Positions 5,043 through 7,237 of a stretch of 7,237 bases of DNA are shown piece after piece (the stretch's first letter is position 1; each line of letters opens with the position of its first letter). Location: NCBI GenBank assembly GCA_002394635.1, contig DGUK01000032.1, positions 1 to 7,237 of the forward strand, read 5' to 3'. The DNA is from Faecalitalea sp. UBA4312 (GTDB lineage Bacteria; Bacillota_I; Bacilli_A; Erysipelotrichales; Erysipelotrichaceae). The position numbers were made by a program, and so were the translations under genes. The notes under the pieces are model-generated. The model had not been told where the DNA came from. It was given only the letters and a program-made list of their open reading frames with translations, and did no database searches.

Positions 5043-6803
5043 ATGAACGAAAAAGAAAAGAAAGAACCCGCGTTGAAATGGCTGCTTGGACAAGCAGGGC
5101 AGCATCGGAAACAATATGTGTTATCGGTCCTATTGGCTGTGATCGGGGTGGCTTTCTCCGTGGCACCTTATTTTGTGATGACGGGTATCGTCCATGGCCT
5201 CATGGGCGCCAACAAGGATTTTTCCTTCTATAGGACACGATGCCTGCTTCTGGTGTTGTTGTGGGGATGCCGGGTCTTATGCCATGCGCTCAGTACAGGC
5301 ACATCGCATCGGGCCACCTTTGCGGTATTGGGTGAGATCCGCAAACGCGCACTGGATCAGCTGACACGGATGCCTTTGGGCGCTGTATTGACACAGAGCA
5401 GCGGGGCTTTAAAGAGTACCCTCATTGAACGGATCGACAGTATGGAGACCACGCTGGCCCATATTGTCCCGGAGTTTACGGCCAATCTTCTGATACCGGT
5501 GCTGATCCTGGTGTATATCTTTACCATTGACTGGCGGATGGGCCTGGCGGCTTTAATTACGCTGCCTTTGGGCGTTGCCAGCTATATGGTGATGATGCTG
5601 GGAAGCTCGGGATTCTATCAGCAGACACTGGAAACGACTAAGGCGTTAAACGACACCGCGGTTGAGTATATTAACGGGATCCAGGTTATTAAGGTATTCG
5701 GCAAAACAAAGAGCAGCTACGACCGGTTTGTCCGTGATGCGCATGCGGCTGCCAGCAGCTTTATTGATTGGATGCGGGCCAGTATCGTTCCGATGACCTT
5801 TGCGATGGTCATCATGCCGGCCACCATGGTGGGGATCCTGCCGATTGGAGGCCTGTTGGTGCGATCGGGATCGTTGCGGGCGGAAGACTTTGTCACGATC
5901 ATCATTTTATCTGTGGGATTGATTACACCGTTGATCACTTGTATGAGTTACTCCGATGATATTCGGACGATGACCACCATCATCGATCAAGTCCGTGATA
6001 TTGTGGAAGCCGAAGAAATGAAAAGACCAAATCACGCCAACGCGCCGGTTCAAAACGATCTGGTCTTGAAAGATGTCCATTTTTCCTACCAGGAAAAAGA
6101 AGTGCTGCATGGAATCGATCTGCAGATTCCGGAAGGCAGCTTTATTGCCTTTGTGGGGCCTTCGGGAAGTGGAAAGAGTACCATTGCCCGCCTGATTGCT
6201 TCCTTATGGGATGTGGATCAAGGATCCATTACGATCGGAGGTACGGATATTCGCGATATTTCCCAGGAAGCCTATGCCGATAAGGTGGCCTTTGTTTCCC
6301 AGGAAAATTACTTATTTAATATGACAGTGATGGAGAACATCCGGTTAGGATGCCTGGAAGCCAGTGACCAGCAAGTTATGGAAGCAGCTAGACAGAGCGG
6401 TTGTCATGACTTTATCATGGAACTGGAAAACGGCTATCAGACCATCGTCGGCACGGCCGGCGGGCATTTATCCGGCGGACAGAGACAGCGGATCGCGATT
6501 GCGCGGGCGATGTTAAAAAATGCGCCGATCGTAATTCTGGATGAAGCCACAGCGTATACCGACCCGGAAAACGAAGCCGTCATTCAACAAAGCGTTGCCC
6601 GTCTGGTGCAGGGAAAAACCTTGATCGTCATCGCCCATCGATTGTCGACCATCACCGATGCCGACCGGATTTATGTCGTTCATGATGGACGGATCGAACA
6701 GAGCGGCACCCATGAACAGCTGGTCAGCCAGGGTGGCTTATATGCCGCGATGTGGGAGGCGCACCAATCTGTACGCGATGAAGGAGGTGTTGTCCATGCT
6801 TAG
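5043..6803 (+). CDS. ABC transporter half-molecule (permease plus ATPase), YbtP/IrtB-like
   Basis: This is a 586-residue inner-membrane protein with six predicted membrane segments (about 28-50, 66-84, 146-163, 166-185, 248-272, 282-302) followed by an ATPase domain from about 338. The ATPase is complete: Walker A GPSGSGKST (372-380), Q-loop Gln420, signature LSGGQ (476-480), Walker B IVILDE (496-501) and switch His532 in AHRLSTI. After Walker B the usual SALD is replaced by AYTDPENE, and the intracellular loop carries MPLGAVL, SMETTLAHIVPE and similar. I associate both with the YbtPQ/IrtAB branch, which has an exporter fold although its known members import iron-siderophore complexes. Many Firmicutes relatives have unknown cargo. 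The next gene encodes the expected partner half. Import versus export cannot be decided from sequence alone. Confidence 0.95.
   Translation: MNEKEKKEPALKWLLGQAGQHRKQYVLSVLLAVIGVAFSVAPYFVMTGIVHGLMGANKDFSFYRTRCLLLVLLWGCRVLCHALSTGTSHRATFAVLGEIRKRALDQLTRMPLGAVLTQSSGALKSTLIERIDSMETTLAHIVPEFTANLLIPVLILVYIFTIDWRMGLAALITLPLGVASYMVMMLGSSGFYQQTLETTKALNDTAVEYINGIQVIKVFGKTKSSYDRFVRDAHAAASSFIDWMRASIVPMTFAMVIMPATMVGILPIGGLLVRSGSLRAEDFVTIIILSVGLITPLITCMSYSDDIRTMTTIIDQVRDIVEAEEMKRPNHANAPVQNDLVLKDVHFSYQEKEVLHGIDLQIPEGSFIAFVGPSGSGKSTIARLIASLWDVDQGSITIGGTDIRDISQEAYADKVAFVSQENYLFNMTVMENIRLGCLEASDQQVMEAARQSGCHDFIMELENGYQTIVGTAGGHLSGGQRQRIAIARAMLKNAPIVILDEATAYTDPENEAVIQQSVARLVQGKTLIVIAHRLSTITDADRIYVVHDGRIEQSGTHEQLVSQGGLYAAMWEAHQSVRDEGGVVHA
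6781..6787 (+). promoter_or_regulatory. Internal ribosome binding site for the second ABC gene
   Basis: AAGGAGG lies inside the last codons of the first ABC gene, 8 bases before the ATG at 6796. It supports coupled, near-equal translation of the two half-transporters. Confidence 0.9.
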
Positions 6804-7237
6804 GATCATTCAAAAATTCTTTGCGTTCTGTGGCGAAGAAAACCATAAAAAATTTGTACACTCCATCTGGCTTGGGGTCCTGCAGTCTTTGTTGGAAGCC
6901 ATGAAGATCCCGGCTATTGCCATCATGATCCGGGCTTTGCTGCCGGTATCCATGGGCGGGCTCGGAGAAGTGACAATGCAGACCATCGGTGCCAGTTTTG
7001 GCATTATGGGATTCAGTATCCTTGGCTTGTGTTTTGTTCGATCACGATCGATGATGCTGCAAACCGAAGGGGGATACGACACATGTGCCCTAAAGCGCAT
7101 CGAGATTGCGGAGCATATGCGTTACTTACCGATGGGATATTTTAATAAAAACAGTCTGGGGCAGATTACATCCGTTACAACCAATGTAATGGAAAACCTG
7201 GAAAACGTGGCGACCCGTGTCATTATGATGGTCTGTG
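6796..7237 (+). CDS. ABC transporter half-molecule, YbtQ/IrtA-like, cut at the right edge
   Basis: The frame is open from the ATG at 6796 to the window end, giving the first 147 residues (beginning MLRIIQKFF) of a probable membrane-ATPase half-transporter. It overlaps the stop of the first ABC gene by 8 bases. A first membrane segment lies at about 23-52 (SIWLGVLQSLLEAMKIPAIA) and a second at about 62-80. The loop after them has MRYLPMGYFNKNSLGQITS and NVMENLENVATRVIM. This matches the intracellular helices of the same family as its neighbour, where the PMGYF-N-LG-T pattern is usual. The ATPase domain lies outside the window, so its completeness cannot be judged. The overlap, the shared family and the strong internal ribosome binding site point to a heterodimer with the upstream product. 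Confidence 0.92.
   Translation, partial: MLRIIQKFFAFCGEENHKKFVHSIWLGVLQSLLEAMKIPAIAIMIRALLPVSMGGLGEVTMQTIGASFGIMGFSILGLCFVRSRSMMLQTEGGYDTCALKRIEIAEHMRYLPMGYFNKNSLGQITSVTTNVMENLENVATRVIMMVC

Noticed and set aside
1..7237. Mobile element, CRISPR array, tRNA/rRNA, toxin-antitoxin or phage defence system
   Set aside because: I looked for repeats with regular spacing, transposase or integrase motifs, tRNA-like clover patterns and small paired genes. None was seen, and the window is packed with metabolic and transport genes.

Overview
The window looks like ordinary chromosome from a low-to-moderate GC Gram-positive bacterium (Bacillota, most likely a gut-type Clostridia or Erysipelotrichia relative; the exact lineage cannot be fixed from the sequence). 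The reasons are strong AGGAGG-type ribosome binding sites, SigA-like promoters, short intergenic gaps, two Gram-positive-style lipoproteins, and families common in gut Firmicutes. All seven supported genes are on the plus strand. No RNA gene, insertion sequence, CRISPR array, phage gene or origin is visible.

Left part (1-2470): an aldo/keto reductase closed by a textbook intrinsic terminator; then a Nudix hydrolase of ADP-ribose pyrophosphatase type and a membrane-anchored flavodoxin lipoprotein, 43 bases apart with no terminator between them and a second perfect terminator after them. All three products plausibly touch nicotinamide or flavin redox chemistry, but a shared pathway is only an inference.

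Middle (2471-4265): a protein resembling the L-2-amino-thiazoline-4-carboxylate (ATC) hydrolase family, and a lipoprotein with the two glutamates expected of a clan-A (TIM-barrel) retaining glycoside hydrolase. Each has its own -10 element, and no terminator separates them.

Right part (4262-7237): a TetR-family regulator followed by two tandem ABC half-transporters of the YbtP/YbtQ-IrtA/IrtB type, the second cut by the window edge. The tetR promoter is the best in the window (TTGACA, 17-base spacer, TAGAAT). Its -35 box covers the stop codon of the preceding gene, and a palindrome sits just downstream of its -10, where an autorepressor would bind. Between tetR and the first ABC gene lie a long stem-loop closed by a cUUCGg tetraloop and a separate 10+7+10 dyad just before the ABC ribosome binding site. 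The two ABC genes overlap by 8 bases, as expected for a heterodimer made by coupled translation. This drug- or metallophore-type transport operon with layered regulatory DNA is the most interesting part of the window. I see no clear sign of a wholly new system.
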